Counted from the first letter of the stretch, positions 53,889-62,729 are shown. The stretch: DNA of 64,000 bases from Flavimarina sp. Hel_I_48 (GCF_000733945.1 NZ_JPOL01000002.1:1365001-1429000); one strand, 5' to 3'. Notes: generated from the sequence alone by a model not told the origin. Translations and numbers: made by a program.

Positions 53889-55397
53889 TTAATTGTTATT
53901 TGAAATTATATTATTAGCAATATTTATCCAATGTTTTAAACTTGGATCAACCTCAATGTATGGTGTGTATAGCAAAATTGCCTTTTGCGCATATTCCTTT
54001 GCCTCATCAAACTTCTTTAGATCATCATAAAGAAACATGGCGTAAGATATGTATCCATCTGCAAGTTTTATACTGCTAAAACCAGGTGCTTTTTCAGCTA
54101 TTTTTTTTCGTAAAACTAATACTTCCTTATATGTTCTTTCTGATTCCTCATACTTACCCATATATCTAAGAATATTCGCCAAATTACCCAAAGATTGACC
54201 AAATTGAAATTCAATATTGTCATCTTCGTAAATTTTGAGTTCTAAATAAACCTTTTTAGCCTTCCTCGAATAATTTAAAGCTTGCTTCAAATTATGACTT
54301 TTGTTCAAATTAAACTGATTAACTTCTTTCTGCGACACATTAGAGTATGTTAATGCTTGTAATCTTAGACGTTCTTTTTCATTATTTATTTTTGGTAAAA
54401 CATTCAAAGCCTTTAAAAAGAATGAGTCAGCCTTATCAAATGCGTTCTTATTGACATGGTACAATCCTAAACTGTTCAAAACATTAGCATAGTCTATAAA
54501 TAACCCACTTTTAAAGTGATTTATACCTTTTAAGAGCTTCTCAGCTTTAATCAAATTAGAATAACCCTTCTCGCTTTGATTAAGTCCACTATATAGGGCA
54601 TAAATTTTTTGATGGGCTTTCGCCATCTGAAAATCATATTGGCGGTAGAATTGCTCATTCAAACTTTCAAATAAATGTAATTCCTTAGAATAATAAAAAA
54701 CTGCAGACTCTAGATTATTTTCTCTCTTAGCAATTACTCCCAAATTGCCATAAATACGTCCTAACTCAAAAGCATAAACTCTATTTTTCAGTAACTCATT
54801 ATTATTTGAAAAAATTTCTAATGCATCTAATGAATTTTTTTTACTTTCATCTAGTTTCAAAATCCTCAATAAAATTTCACCTTTAAAAGAATAAGCCATG
54901 ACTCTTTTTTTGGGGTCATTGGAATCCTCTAACAGCTTATTAAAATATAATAATGAGCTATTGTAATCATCGGAAATAAAATAACTCAACGCTGCTCTCA
55001 GAAGATCATCTTTGCGTGATTCATTTTCTTTAAGCAGATTATTTAATTCTCCTTGTTTTAAATTAAATTTCTCAGTTAGATAAGCCTCAGCATCTTGATA
55101 ATTTTCTTGTTCATTAAAAAGAGATTTTTCTTGAGCTAGTTGTAGAAGAAATTCTATATTTTTTTCATTATTCAATATTTTATAATCCTGGGTCAATTCT
55201 CGCTGTTCTTGAGAATATTTTTCTATCTTATTTTGTTTTTCTTTGATAAGATCATAACTAAACTTACAGATCAGCAAAATAAAAGGTAGAAGAATAAAGA
55301 GTATTAAATTAATCCAAGATTTAATTCCAATACAATACCTCCAAATCCCAATAATCATGGGGATAATTAGTATTAAATAGTATAGGATATTTTTCAT
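53889..55397 (-). CDS. Membrane-anchored TPR-repeat protein, A+T-rich
   Basis: 502 residues: two N-terminal membrane helices (about 5-52), a coiled-coil linker (LIKEKQNKIEKYSQEQRELT), then many tetratricopeptide-like helix pairs (for example YGNLGVIAKRENNLESAVFY, YHVNKNAFDKADSFFLKALN, LANILRYMGKYEESERTYKE). TPRs are protein-binding scaffolds. No catalytic domain is present. By eye the gene is markedly more A+T-rich than its neighbours, so it may be a late acquisition. Partners are unknown. Confidence 0.75.
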   Translation of the reverse strand: MKNILYYLILIIPMIIGIWRYCIGIKSWINLILFILLPFILLICKFSYDLIKEKQNKIEKYSQEQRELTQDYKILNNEKNIEFLLQLAQEKSLFNEQENYQDAEAYLTEKFNLKQGELNNLLKENESRKDDLLRAALSYFISDDYNSSLLYFNKLLEDSNDPKKRVMAYSFKGEILLRILKLDESKKNSLDALEIFSNNNELLKNRVYAFELGRIYGNLGVIAKRENNLESAVFYYSKELHLFESLNEQFYRQYDFQMAKAHQKIYALYSGLNQSEKGYSNLIKAEKLLKGINHFKSGLFIDYANVLNSLGLYHVNKNAFDKADSFFLKALNVLPKINNEKERLRLQALTYSNVSQKEVNQFNLNKSHNLKQALNYSRKAKKVYLELKIYEDDNIEFQFGQSLGNLANILRYMGKYEESERTYKEVLVLRKKIAEKAPGFSSIKLADGYISYAMFLYDDLKKFDEAKEYAQKAILLYTPYIEVDPSLKHWINIANNIISNNN

Positions 55398-55453
55398 TGA
55401 GAAAAATTAGAATACTAAAATAGTCAATTCTTTTATAATTGAACTTTTTTACG

Positions 55454-56779
55454 CTAATCGGCAGGATTCAATTGCGATGGCATTATCCACTCATTATGCC
55501 AAAAATAATCCCATTCCGCAGCAGCCATATCTACTTTGGGATCTATAAAAGTTTCATAATCGTGATCATTCACGCGCACCTTGCAATCAATGTAAATTGC
55601 AATATCCCTTCCTTCCTTAGCGTACTTTTCTTTTAGATATTGACAAAACTGCCAGATCATATCTGGTTTTGTTGCCACGGCGCGTTGCTGTTTTTTGGAA
55701 AGGAAATCCTTTCGGTCTATGGTGATGGGCTCTTTTGTGGCTTTATCGATCACGTTAAACGTAATTCTTCCAGCTTTTGCCCGCAACATCATACGCCAAC
55801 TTAAACGATGTCCTTCTTCCGTCCACAATACATCATCTTTAATGAACAAATGACGAAGAGGCAAACCTATCTGAAAAATGAAATAGACGATAAATACTGT
55901 TTCAAAAAGCTGTCGGTTTTTAGGTAAAATCACCTCATTTTCGGTATAAATCGGCTTTTTCGGCAGAAAAATGCGCCGTATCGTTTCCGCCGGAAAAAAG
56001 AATAGCGTAAATGCCAGCGACATATACGGGAAAATACCGATTTGAAATACAATGGAATTGAACAAATGAAAAAATATGGAAAAGGCGAATGCTACTTTTC
56101 GTGTTGGTTTCCACAACAATGCGGGGATTATTAGCGCATCAAATAGAATTCCCACATAAGCAATCACATGATGCGTCCATTCCTGTTGCAGCACATCACC
56201 CACAAGCCAATAATGACTGCGTGCCTTCATGAGCAGCCCCGGCAGGGAACCGTCTAGCCAGTCAGGGTAAATTTTTGCAATAGCGCCAAAAGTGTAGACG
56301 ATCCATAACTGGGCGATGATCACAACATAAACCCACTGCGGCATAGTGCTCTGTTTAAGTGCTGGCTCCCGTCTTACATCTAGTGATAAATAACGGTTGG
56401 CCGGCATACAGGCTAAAATGCACAACAAAAGTAATAATAAATAATAATGATTATTGTAGGATGATTTTTGCATAAAATACACCCCAGCCCACATTACTGC
56501 GTAACCCAAAATGCTTAAACGGTAGCGATAACCCAGCATCACAAATATACCCAGCAGTCCCATGATACCATAATAATAGTACATCCCGTGACCGGGCAGT
56601 GGCTGTAGAAAGTCTAAACCTATAAAATGGAAATTGAAATTGCTCTCTAAAAGTGTACGGTCAATCCATCCGGTAGCAATTGCACCCCAGGCCTCAATGG
56701 TAATCAGCAGCCCGAAAATAATCCTAAAAAGGACAAGGGCAGAATTGTCAACGCGCGTATAGAGCCACTTATTCAGCAT
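55454..56779 (-). CDS. HTTM domain membrane protein
   Basis: 441 residues. It contains an HTTM (horizontally transferred transmembrane) domain as in vitamin K-dependent gamma-carboxylase-like proteins: LYTRVDNSALVLFRIIFGLL, LYYNWAG-like patterns replaced by YRYRLSILGYAVMWAGVYFM, QLWIVYTFGAIAKIYPDWLDG and HLFNSIVFQIGIFPYMSLAF. The C-terminal soluble part carries WRMMLRAKAGRITFNVIDKA. Enzyme activity is not assured. The start overlaps ribF by 11 bp. Confidence 0.88.
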   Translation of the reverse strand: MLNKWLYTRVDNSALVLFRIIFGLLITIEAWGAIATGWIDRTLLESNFNFHFIGLDFLQPLPGHGMYYYYGIMGLLGIFVMLGYRYRLSILGYAVMWAGVYFMQKSSYNNHYYLLLLLLCILACMPANRYLSLDVRREPALKQSTMPQWVYVVIIAQLWIVYTFGAIAKIYPDWLDGSLPGLLMKARSHYWLVGDVLQQEWTHHVIAYVGILFDALIIPALLWKPTRKVAFAFSIFFHLFNSIVFQIGIFPYMSLAFTLFFFPAETIRRIFLPKKPIYTENEVILPKNRQLFETVFIVYFIFQIGLPLRHLFIKDDVLWTEEGHRLSWRMMLRAKAGRITFNVIDKATKEPITIDRKDFLSKKQQRAVATKPDMIWQFCQYLKEKYAKEGRDIAIYIDCKVRVNDHDYETFIDPKVDMAAAEWDYFWHNEWIMPSQLNPAD

Positions 56780-57707
56780 TCATTTTTGCGATATAATTTC
56801 TAGAAAACTGTTCATCTGCCTCCATCGCGGCAATGAGTTCCTCAATACCACTAAAGTTTTTTTCATCCCTGATCCTGCAGAGCATCTGTATCTCAAGTTT
56901 TTTGTCGTACAAATCCCTGTCCAGATCAAAAAAATAGGTTTCAACGGTAAGATCGCTTCCCCCTACCGTAGGGTTTGTGCCTATGCTCATCATCCCATAT
57001 TCTTGCTTGCCGTCTATTTCACACTGAACTACGTATACCCCTTTCTTTGGAATAATTTTGTAGGATTCTTCAATCTTTAGATTAGCGGTAGGGTAATTCA
57101 TTTTACGGCCCAGACCTTTTCCCCGGGAAACGATTCCGGTAAGGGAAAAAGGATGCCCCAAATAAATATTGGCTTTCTCTACATCTCCCAGAAGGAGCGC
57201 CTTTCTTATTTTTGTAGAACTTATGGAAACATCATCAATGTCCTGTTTTGATATTTCCTCGACTTCAAAGCCATATTCCTCTCCATAGCGTTTGAGATCC
57301 TCTATGTTCGCATTTCGATTACGGCCAAAGTGGTGATCGTAACCTATGATCACTTTCTTTGCATGAAGCTGGTCCATTAAAATATCCTTTACATAAGCTT
57401 CTGCCGAAAGACGCGAAAATTCAAGGGTAAAAGGGTGGATAATAAGATGGTCAAGACCCGTTTTTTCAAGCAGGTTTTTACGCTCTTCAATGGTGTTTAT
57501 CAATTGTATATCCGCATTTTTCTGAACAACCATACGCGGATGCGGAAAAAATGTCAACACCACAGATTCAAAATTATTGCTTTTTGCACTGGCCAATAAG
57601 CGCTGAACGATCTTGCGATGCCCCATGTGTACGCCATCAAAAGTGCCTATGGTAACAACAGTAGAACGCGTGCCGTCAAATTCTTGTGCAGAGGTGTGGG
57701 TTTTCAA
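56769..57707 (-). CDS. ribF: Bifunctional riboflavin kinase/FAD synthetase RibF
   Basis: 312 residues. The N-terminal adenylyltransferase domain has GTFDGVHMGHRKIVQRLL and the later VSSTKIRKALL-type ISSTKIRKA motif. The C-terminal flavokinase domain has RGKGLGRKMNYPTANLKI and YGMMSIGTNPTVGG. It converts riboflavin to FMN and FAD, the substrate of ApbE. The ATG lies 1 bp after the pth stop, so they are cotranscribed. Confidence 0.97.
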   Translation of the reverse strand: MKTHTSAQEFDGTRSTVVTIGTFDGVHMGHRKIVQRLLASAKSNNFESVVLTFFPHPRMVVQKNADIQLINTIEERKNLLEKTGLDHLIIHPFTLEFSRLSAEAYVKDILMDQLHAKKVIIGYDHHFGRNRNANIEDLKRYGEEYGFEVEEISKQDIDDVSISSTKIRKALLLGDVEKANIYLGHPFSLTGIVSRGKGLGRKMNYPTANLKIEESYKIIPKKGVYVVQCEIDGKQEYGMMSIGTNPTVGGSDLTVETYFFDLDRDLYDKKLEIQMLCRIRDEKNFSGIEELIAAMEADEQFSRNYIAKMNAE

Positions 57708-57708
57708 A

Positions 57709-58341
57709 TTACTTACCGTTATATGTGTTCATGGTTTTTGCAATACCATCAGATATAAAGCTGAAAATTGCCTTACTGGAGATATCCAGACGCTCTGGCA
57801 TGTCTTTTTGTTCTTCTTTATCCCATTCGCCCAGTACATAATCTATCTGCTTACCTTTACTGAACCGATCTCCTATTCCAAAACGAAATCGCTTGTAACC
57901 ATGGGTCATCAACTGATCCTGAATATCCTTTAGACCATTATGGCCGCCGTCACTACCTTTGGTCTTGATTCTTATAGTACCAAAGTCAAGGTTGAGATCG
58001 TCTGTAACGACTAATAGATTCTCCAGTCCTATTTTTTCTTTTTGCATCCAGAAACGCACCGCCTTTCCGCTCAGGTTCATATAGGTATTAGGTTTCAGCA
58101 GAATTACCGGTCTGCCCTTTATTTTTGTAGTTGCAATATCTCCCAGTTTATCAGTAGACCATTTGATTTCCTGATCCTGTGCAAAAGCATCTAATATCTT
58201 GAAGCCAATGTTGTGTCGGGTTTCGGCATATTTAGGCCCTATATTGCCCAGTCCTACGATCAGAAATTTTTTCATGGATGCTTCGGTTCTGTTAGCCTCT
58301 GTACCCTTCCCGTTAAAAAGCTTACTGAAATAGGCTAACAT
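57709..58341 (-). CDS. pth: Peptidyl-tRNA hydrolase
   Basis: 210 residues from ATG 58341 (MLAYFSKLFNGKGTEANRTE). This short extension before MKKFLIVGLGNIGPKYAETR is common in flavobacteria. The catalytic region TRHNIGFKILDA contains the essential His, and KPNTYMNLSGKAVRFW, TDDLNLDFGTIRIK and GSDGGHNGLKDIQ complete the fold. It recycles peptidyl-tRNA from stalled translation. Confidence 0.96.
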   Translation of the reverse strand: MLAYFSKLFNGKGTEANRTEASMKKFLIVGLGNIGPKYAETRHNIGFKILDAFAQDQEIKWSTDKLGDIATTKIKGRPVILLKPNTYMNLSGKAVRFWMQKEKIGLENLLVVTDDLNLDFGTIRIKTKGSDGGHNGLKDIQDQLMTHGYKRFRFGIGDRFSKGKQIDYVLGEWDKEEQKDMPERLDISSKAIFSFISDGIAKTMNTYNGK

Positions 58342-58432
58342 ATATTTTAAAATGTACAATTAAGCAGCAAATTTAAGGTTTTGCGTCAGAAAATTACCTC
58401 AGCAGGTCCATTTTTGGCTATTGGGCATAAAA

Positions 58433-58463
58433 AAACACCCGTTCACTAAATGAACGGGTGTTT
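58433..58463 (-). terminator. Terminator after rplY
   Basis: Stem AAACACCCGTTCA / TGAACGGGTGTTT with a 5-nt loop; on the minus strand it is followed by a T-run. It lies 31 bp after the L25 stop. Confidence 0.88.
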
Positions 58464-58493
58464 CTGATTGCTTTAAAGTGTACCTTAAAAGGT

Positions 58494-59150
58494 CTACTCT
58501 TTGCTTTCTTCTCCTCCTTCAGCACCTTCTGCTGCTCCTTCTTCGCCTTCAGCACCTTCTGCTCCTTCTTCACCTTCTTCCTCCTCATCTTCGAGGTCTT
58601 CAATGATATTACGAGAAGTACGTACCTGACAAACCACTGTATTGTCTGGGTGAAGGTATTTCCATTCACCTTTTTCAATTTCGGTAATGTAAAGCTTATC
58701 GCCTATTTTAAGTGGAGATATATCTGCCACTACAAAATCAGGAAGATTTTTAGGCAATGCTTTTACGCGCAGTGTACGATACGTTTTGCGCAATACACCA
58801 CCATTACGAACACCTCTGGAATTACCCTCATAGTGAACGGGAATGGTCATGGTCACCTCTTTACCTTCAAAGATCTGGTAAAAATCGATGTGCAGAATAC
58901 GATCTGTCACCGGGTGGAACTGTATATCCTGAAGGATAGCCATAAAGGTCTCCCCTCCTAGTTCTAACGTTGCGGTGTGCGCATCTGGAGTGTAAACCAA
59001 TTCTTTAAACGCTAATTCTGGCGCGTTAAAATGCACTGGTTCATCCCCTCCGTAAAGTACGCAAGGAACCTCTCCAGCATTACGTAGGGCCTTAGTCGCC
59101 TTTTTGCCCACGCTTTCTCTTTTAGATCCTGTGATCGTGATTGACTTCAT
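58494..59150 (-). CDS. rplY: Ribosomal protein bL25 (TL5/Ctc type)
   Basis: 218 residues. The N-terminal 5S-rRNA-binding domain ([20 protein letters not shown] ... VPCVLYGG) and C-terminal TL5 domain ([20 protein letters not shown]) are present. A long acidic, Ala/Gly-rich tail (about 180-218, repeats of EGxEG) is encoded by repetitive DNA. It follows prs on the same strand with a 153-bp gap. Confidence 0.96.
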   Translation of the reverse strand: MKSITITGSKRESVGKKATKALRNAGEVPCVLYGGDEPVHFNAPELAFKELVYTPDAHTATLELGGETFMAILQDIQFHPVTDRILHIDFYQIFEGKEVTMTIPVHYEGNSRGVRNGGVLRKTYRTLRVKALPKNLPDFVVADISPLKIGDKLYITEIEKGEWKYLHPDNTVVCQVRTSRNIIEDLEDEEEEGEEGAEGAEGEEGAAEGAEGGEESKE

Positions 59151-59233
59151 TCTGAATTATTAAATTAATTACTACTACTTATTATTGTTATTAATATTTT
59201 TATTATCATTCTTCCTTAGGCTCTTTCAGGACG

Positions 59234-59264
59234 GTGGTTGATATTTTTTTAAAATATTAACCAC
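59234..59264 (-). other. Stem-loop between prs and rplY
   Basis: GTGGTTGATATTTT / AAAATATTAACCAC forms a 14-bp stem with one mismatch and a 3-nt loop. There is no T-run, so it may be an RNA processing or pause site between prs and rplY. Confidence 0.5.
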
Positions 59265-59270
59265 TATCGT

Positions 59271-59300
59271 AACTCCCCTACTAGGGAGAGGCCGGGGGAG
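59271..59300. repeat. Possible dispersed repeat unit
   Basis: AACTCCCCTACTAGGGAGAG followed by GCCGGGGGAG, with an imperfect palindrome CTCCC-CTACTA-GGGAG. It is strongly G+C-rich against its surroundings and resembles short interspersed repeats that I recall from flavobacterial genomes. Only one copy is seen in this window. Confidence 0.4.
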
Positions 59301-59303
59301 GAA

Positions 59304-60245
59304 TTACATAATAAACTTGGAGGCTATACTGGTATTTGTGTGTACGCGATGCATTACATCTGCAAATAGCGGAGCACAACTTACCACTCGTATTTTTTTA
59401 CTTTCCTGTTTGAGCGGAATACTATCGGTCACGATAAGTTCTTCCAACTTACTATTTTCTACACGCTCATATGCGTCACCGCTTAAAATAGCATGGGTAC
59501 AAATCGCACGTACGCTTAATGCACCTTTTTCCATCATGAGATTCGCAGCTTTGGTAAGCGTTCCTGCCGTATCTACCATATCATCCACAAGTACTACGTG
59601 ACGGCCGGTTACCTGGCCTATAAGTTCCATATGACTAATGATGTTAGCTTTTTCCCGCTGTTTGTAACAGATTACCACATCGCTTTTCATTGCTTTGGAA
59701 TACGCGTAGGCCCGTTTTGACCCACCCATATCTGGCGATGCAATCGTCAGGTCTTTTAGGTTCAGACTGTTTAAGTAGGGCAAAAAGATCGTTGATGCGA
59801 ATAAATGATCAACAGGTTTTTCAAAAAATCCCTGTATTTGATCTGCATGTAGATCCATTGTAATAATGCGGGTAGCTCCTGCGGTTTCAAGCAAACTTGC
59901 AATAAGTTTTGCCGCGATGGGAACCCTGGGCTTATCCTTTCTATCCTGCCTTGCCCACCCATAATAAGGTATGACAGCCGTGATATGCCGTGCCGAAGCT
60001 CTTTTTGCCGCGTCAAGCATTAAAAGCATTTCCATTAAGTTCTCACTACTGGGCATGGTAGATCCTATCAAAAATACCCGTGAACCCCTAACACTTTCTT
60101 CAAAAGATGGCTGAAACTCACCGTCACTATAAGTCGAGGTAATAATCTTACCAAGCCCCTGACCGTATTCCTTTGCGATTTTCTCAGCAAGGGCTTTGCT
60201 CTGGGTGCAGCCAAATATTTTAGCTTGTGGATCAGTCAGTGACAT
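59304..60245 (-). CDS. prs: Ribose-phosphate pyrophosphokinase
   Basis: 313 residues. PRPP synthetase with ATP/ribose-5-P motifs: YSDGEFQPSFEESVRGSRVF, YYGWARQDRKDKPRVPIAAK (flexible loop), TMDLHADQIQGFF and the PRPP loop VVLVDDMVDTAGTLTKA. It makes PRPP for nucleotides and His/Trp. It has a TAAATTTG box 43 nt upstream. Confidence 0.97.
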   Translation of the reverse strand: MSLTDPQAKIFGCTQSKALAEKIAKEYGQGLGKIITSTYSDGEFQPSFEESVRGSRVFLIGSTMPSSENLMEMLLMLDAAKRASARHITAVIPYYGWARQDRKDKPRVPIAAKLIASLLETAGATRIITMDLHADQIQGFFEKPVDHLFASTIFLPYLNSLNLKDLTIASPDMGGSKRAYAYSKAMKSDVVICYKQREKANIISHMELIGQVTGRHVVLVDDMVDTAGTLTKAANLMMEKGALSVRAICTHAILSGDAYERVENSKLEELIVTDSIPLKQESKKIRVVSCAPLFADVMHRVHTNTSIASKFIM

Positions 60246-60288
60246 ACTTTACCTAATTTTGCTTGGTTGCTTTTCTTAAAAAGGAGTG

Positions 60289-60296
60289 CAAATTTA
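60289..60296 (-). promoter_or_regulatory. -7 box of prs
   Basis: TAAATTTG on the minus strand, 43 nt before the prs ATG. The -33 is not clear. Confidence 0.45.
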
Positions 60297-60359
60297 GAAA
60301 TTAAGTTTTGATCAGCGGTTATTTATCAAAATTATTATCGATTAAATCAATTAATTTTT

Positions 60360-60367
60360 TAATTTTG
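60360..60367 (+). promoter_or_regulatory. -7 box of tRNA-Leu
   Basis: TAATTTTG fits TAnnTTTG and lies 33 nt before the mature 5' end of the tRNA. Confidence 0.4.
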
Positions 60368-60400
60368 CCAAACCATTCAATGGTATATTTTCTATCACTT

Positions 60401-60480
60401 GCCTCGGTGGCGGAATTGGTAGACGCGCTGGATTCAAAACCCAGTTCTTACGAGTGCGGGTTCGATTCCCGCCCGGGGTA
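60401..60480 (+). tRNA. tRNA-Leu (anticodon CAA)
   Basis: Class II tRNA. Acceptor GCCTCGG / CCGGGGT with two G-T pairs, D-arm GGCGGAATTGGTAGACGC, anticodon stem CTGGA/CCCAG with loop TTCAAAA (anticodon CAA, reads TTG), a variable arm TTCTTACGAG, T-arm GCGGG-TTCGATT-CCCGC, discriminator A. CCA is not encoded. Confidence 0.95.
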
Positions 60481-60482
60481 CA

Positions 60483-60515
60483 AAAAAGCTCAAACATTTG
60501 TTTGGGCTTTTTTTT
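60483..60515 (+). terminator. Terminator after tRNA-Leu
   Basis: Stem AAAAAGCTCAAAC / GTTTGGGCTTTTT (one T-G pair), loop ATTT, followed by T residues. Confidence 0.85.
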
Positions 60516-60681
60516 ATGACATAGTAATAGTACTCTGAAACCTGCTCTCTAATCTTCTTTCCATAGAGCTGTCTGTCTTTTTTATTCAAATAGTGCCCTA
60601 TATGTGTTAGCAGAAGTACTTAAGTCAATTGAAAGCCTTTACTGTATTTTAGATCACTTAAAGATTCCACTTTAGCGTTTT

Positions 60682-60699
60682 TAGTAGATTTTGGTCATT
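60682..60699 (+). promoter_or_regulatory. Candidate activator site, copy 1
   Basis: TAGTAGATTTTGGTCATT, identical to 61287-61304. It ends 41 bp before the -7 box TAATTTTG at 60741. Confidence 0.55.
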
Positions 60700-60718
60700 C
60701 CTACCTTCATTTTGATAA

Positions 60719-60748
60719 TTGAATTTGTAACTGCTCTAAATAATTTTG
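60719..60748 (+). promoter_or_regulatory. Promoter of the small secreted-protein gene
   Basis: TTG (60719-60721), 19 nt, TAATTTTG (60741-60748), 29 nt before the ATG at 60778. Confidence 0.6.
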
Positions 60749-60777
60749 TGCGGCAATCCAAAATCCCCATTGATAAA

Positions 60778-61236
60778 ATGAAAGCGTTCCTCAGTAGATT
60801 GATAAAAATAGCCGCCTTAACCATTCTCAGTCTTGTTTCGGTTTCAGTTACCGCACAGACAAGCAATAGGAATAAATTTAAGATTATACAACTTGATACC
60901 ATATCTGTAACATCAGGCCAACAAGACTTTAATAAATTTATTTTAAATACTATTCATAGCGGAAGCTTTAATTACCGAAAAGTTTTAAAAAAGGCGAAAT
61001 CAGAAAACGAACTTTACAAATTTAAACGCTTTAATTTATCAAAAGTTGAACTTTTAAAGCAATTCAAAAAAGCAGCCCGCAAGTCTGATTCCGTCGAAGA
61101 ATTTGTGTCCTATTTTCATGAACAGGACTTTAATTTTCTCGAACACCTTGAAGATTATGTGATTGCCGGTCTTTACAACACCATGCGCAAAACAACTTTT
61201 AATGGCCTTTTAGACGCCTGGCAATCCTACTATTAA
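60778..61236 (+). CDS. Hypothetical secreted protein upstream of the RND operon
   Basis: 152 residues from ATG 60778, which gives a signal peptide (MKAFLSRLIKIAALTILSLV ending in TAQ). A start at 60691 lies upstream of the promoter and is rejected. The mature part is polar and helical (KFKIIQLDTISVTSGQQDFN, LKKAKSENELYKFKRFNLSK, SVEEFVSYFHEQDFNFLEHL). I recognise no family. It shares an upstream 18-bp element with the RND adaptor gene, so it may be part of the same response. Confidence 0.62.
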   Translation: MKAFLSRLIKIAALTILSLVSVSVTAQTSNRNKFKIIQLDTISVTSGQQDFNKFILNTIHSGSFNYRKVLKKAKSENELYKFKRFNLSKVELLKQFKKAARKSDSVEEFVSYFHEQDFNFLEHLEDYVIAGLYNTMRKTTFNGLLDAWQSYY

Positions 61237-61255
61237 AATTCATCTGCGCCATTTT

Positions 61256-61304
61256 TGACTAAAATCAGTATTCAAAAAAAAGAAAATAGTAGATTTTGGT
61301 CATT
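61256..61304 (+). promoter_or_regulatory. Candidate activator site, copy 2, with an inverted half-site
   Basis: Exact 18-bp copy TAGTAGATTTTGGTCATT at 61287-61304, ending 40 bp before the -7 box at 61345. TGACTAAAATC at 61256-61266 is an imperfect inverted copy of its GATTTTGGTCA part, so two half-sites may be present. Confidence 0.5.
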
Positions 61305-61344
61305 TATGCTGTCATAATGGTTAACTGCTACCTGGGATTCAAAA

Positions 61345-61352
61345 TACCTTTG
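61345..61352 (+). promoter_or_regulatory. -7 box of the RND efflux operon
   Basis: TACCTTTG, 37 nt before the adaptor ATG. The -33 region is poor (TTA at about 21 nt), as expected for an activator-dependent promoter. Confidence 0.5.
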
Positions 61353-61389
61353 TCACTTCAAAAACAATCAATCCAATACATTTTAGAAC

Positions 61390-62607
61390 ATGAAAACAAT
61401 AGATTTAAATACACGAAAAATAGCTTTAAGAATTCTGGCTGTTGCTGGTTTGATCTTCGTTATACTTTTAGTGTTATCGTTTACCACTGGTAACAAAGTT
61501 GAAAATGGCCAACAAGCAGCAGCACAGGCAATGCCAGTAGAAGTTGCATTTCCTGTTTATGAAAAAATAACCGAATGGGATGAATATACCGGTCGTTTTG
61601 AAGCCAGTGACCGTGTGGAAGTTCGCGCCAGGGTAAGTGGATTTTTAGAAGCCGTAAACTTTGAAGATGGTCAGATGGTAAAAAAAGGCGAAGTGCTTTT
61701 TACCCTTGATGACAGACCATTTAGAATTGCGCTAGATCAGTCCAATGCAAATTATGGTCAGGCAATTGCATCTCTCAAAACAGCACAGGATAATTATGAC
61801 CGCGTAGAAACGCTTCGGGAATCTGGTGCAATGTCTACTGAAGAATACGATCGCAGAAAGCAAGCATTGGAATTTGCCAAATCAAGTATTCAATCGTCTC
61901 AGGCAAGCGTAGATGCTGCTAAGTTAAATCTTGAATTTACCCGGGTCAAAGCGCCTATTTCAGGTTTGGTGAGCCGTGACAAAGTAAATGAAGGCAACCT
62001 GATTGATGGCGGTTCTTCCACTTCAACACTGCTAACCACAATTGTTGCCACAAGTCCTATTGATTTTTATTTTACAGGAAGTGAATCTGATTATTTAAGA
62101 TATGTGCGCTTAGCCAGAAATGGAGAACGTGGTGCGCTGCGTTCAGAAGGAATTCCTGTTTATATAAAATTACAGGATGAGGATGAATTTCTTCATGAAG
62201 CCAAAATGGATTTTGTTGATAATGAAATAGACAACAGCACCGGAACCATTGAAAGCCGTGCCGTGCTGGAAAATAAAGATCATCTTCTGGAGCCGGGAAT
62301 GTTTGGGAAAGCCAGATTATTGGGAAGTGCAGAACATACCGCACTCATGATCCCGGAAGATATAATAGGCACTAATCAATCCATCCGATTTGTCTATGTG
62401 TTGGGCGATGACAATGTCGTGACCAGTAAAAACATCAGTTTAGGACCGTTGCATTCTAATGGTTTGCGCATAGTACGGGACGGTATCTCTAAAGATGACA
62501 AGCTAATTGTCAATAATATTCAGAAAATAAGGCCAGGAATGCCGGTTTCTCCTATCGAAACTTCGCTATCTAAAAATGCACCTACAGAAGAAACAAGCGT
62601 GAATTAA
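61390..62607 (+). CDS. RND efflux periplasmic adaptor (MexE/AcrA type)
   Basis: 405 residues. It begins with a membrane anchor (KIALRILAVAGLIFVILLVL). Adaptor domains: barrel-sandwich (RVEVRARVSGFLEAVNFEDG ... VKKGEVLFTLDDRPF), alpha-hairpin (AIASLKTAQDNYDRVETLRE, YDRRKQALEFAKSSIQSSQA), second sandwich half (FTRVKAPISGLVSRDKVNEG) and beta-barrel/MP domains. It links the inner-membrane pump to an outer-membrane channel. The RND permease gene follows after 122 bp. Confidence 0.94.
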   Translation: MKTIDLNTRKIALRILAVAGLIFVILLVLSFTTGNKVENGQQAAAQAMPVEVAFPVYEKITEWDEYTGRFEASDRVEVRARVSGFLEAVNFEDGQMVKKGEVLFTLDDRPFRIALDQSNANYGQAIASLKTAQDNYDRVETLRESGAMSTEEYDRRKQALEFAKSSIQSSQASVDAAKLNLEFTRVKAPISGLVSRDKVNEGNLIDGGSSTSTLLTTIVATSPIDFYFTGSESDYLRYVRLARNGERGALRSEGIPVYIKLQDEDEFLHEAKMDFVDNEIDNSTGTIESRAVLENKDHLLEPGMFGKARLLGSAEHTALMIPEDIIGTNQSIRFVYVLGDDNVVTSKNISLGPLHSNGLRIVRDGISKDDKLIVNNIQKIRPGMPVSPIETSLSKNAPTEETSVN

Positions 62608-62729
62608 GCTGGAATACATCAATTTTCAGTAGTCACAACATTTAAGCAATCCATTCAATTGCTCTTACTATTCATTTTTTGAATTAAGAAGCACTACGGG
62701 AATGCCATATCCTAATTGTAAATAAAATC

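Noticed and set aside
58500..58620. Tandem repeat near the rplY 3' end as a CRISPR or satellite
   Set aside because: It encodes the acidic EGAEG tail of L25 and is low-complexity coding sequence without spacers.
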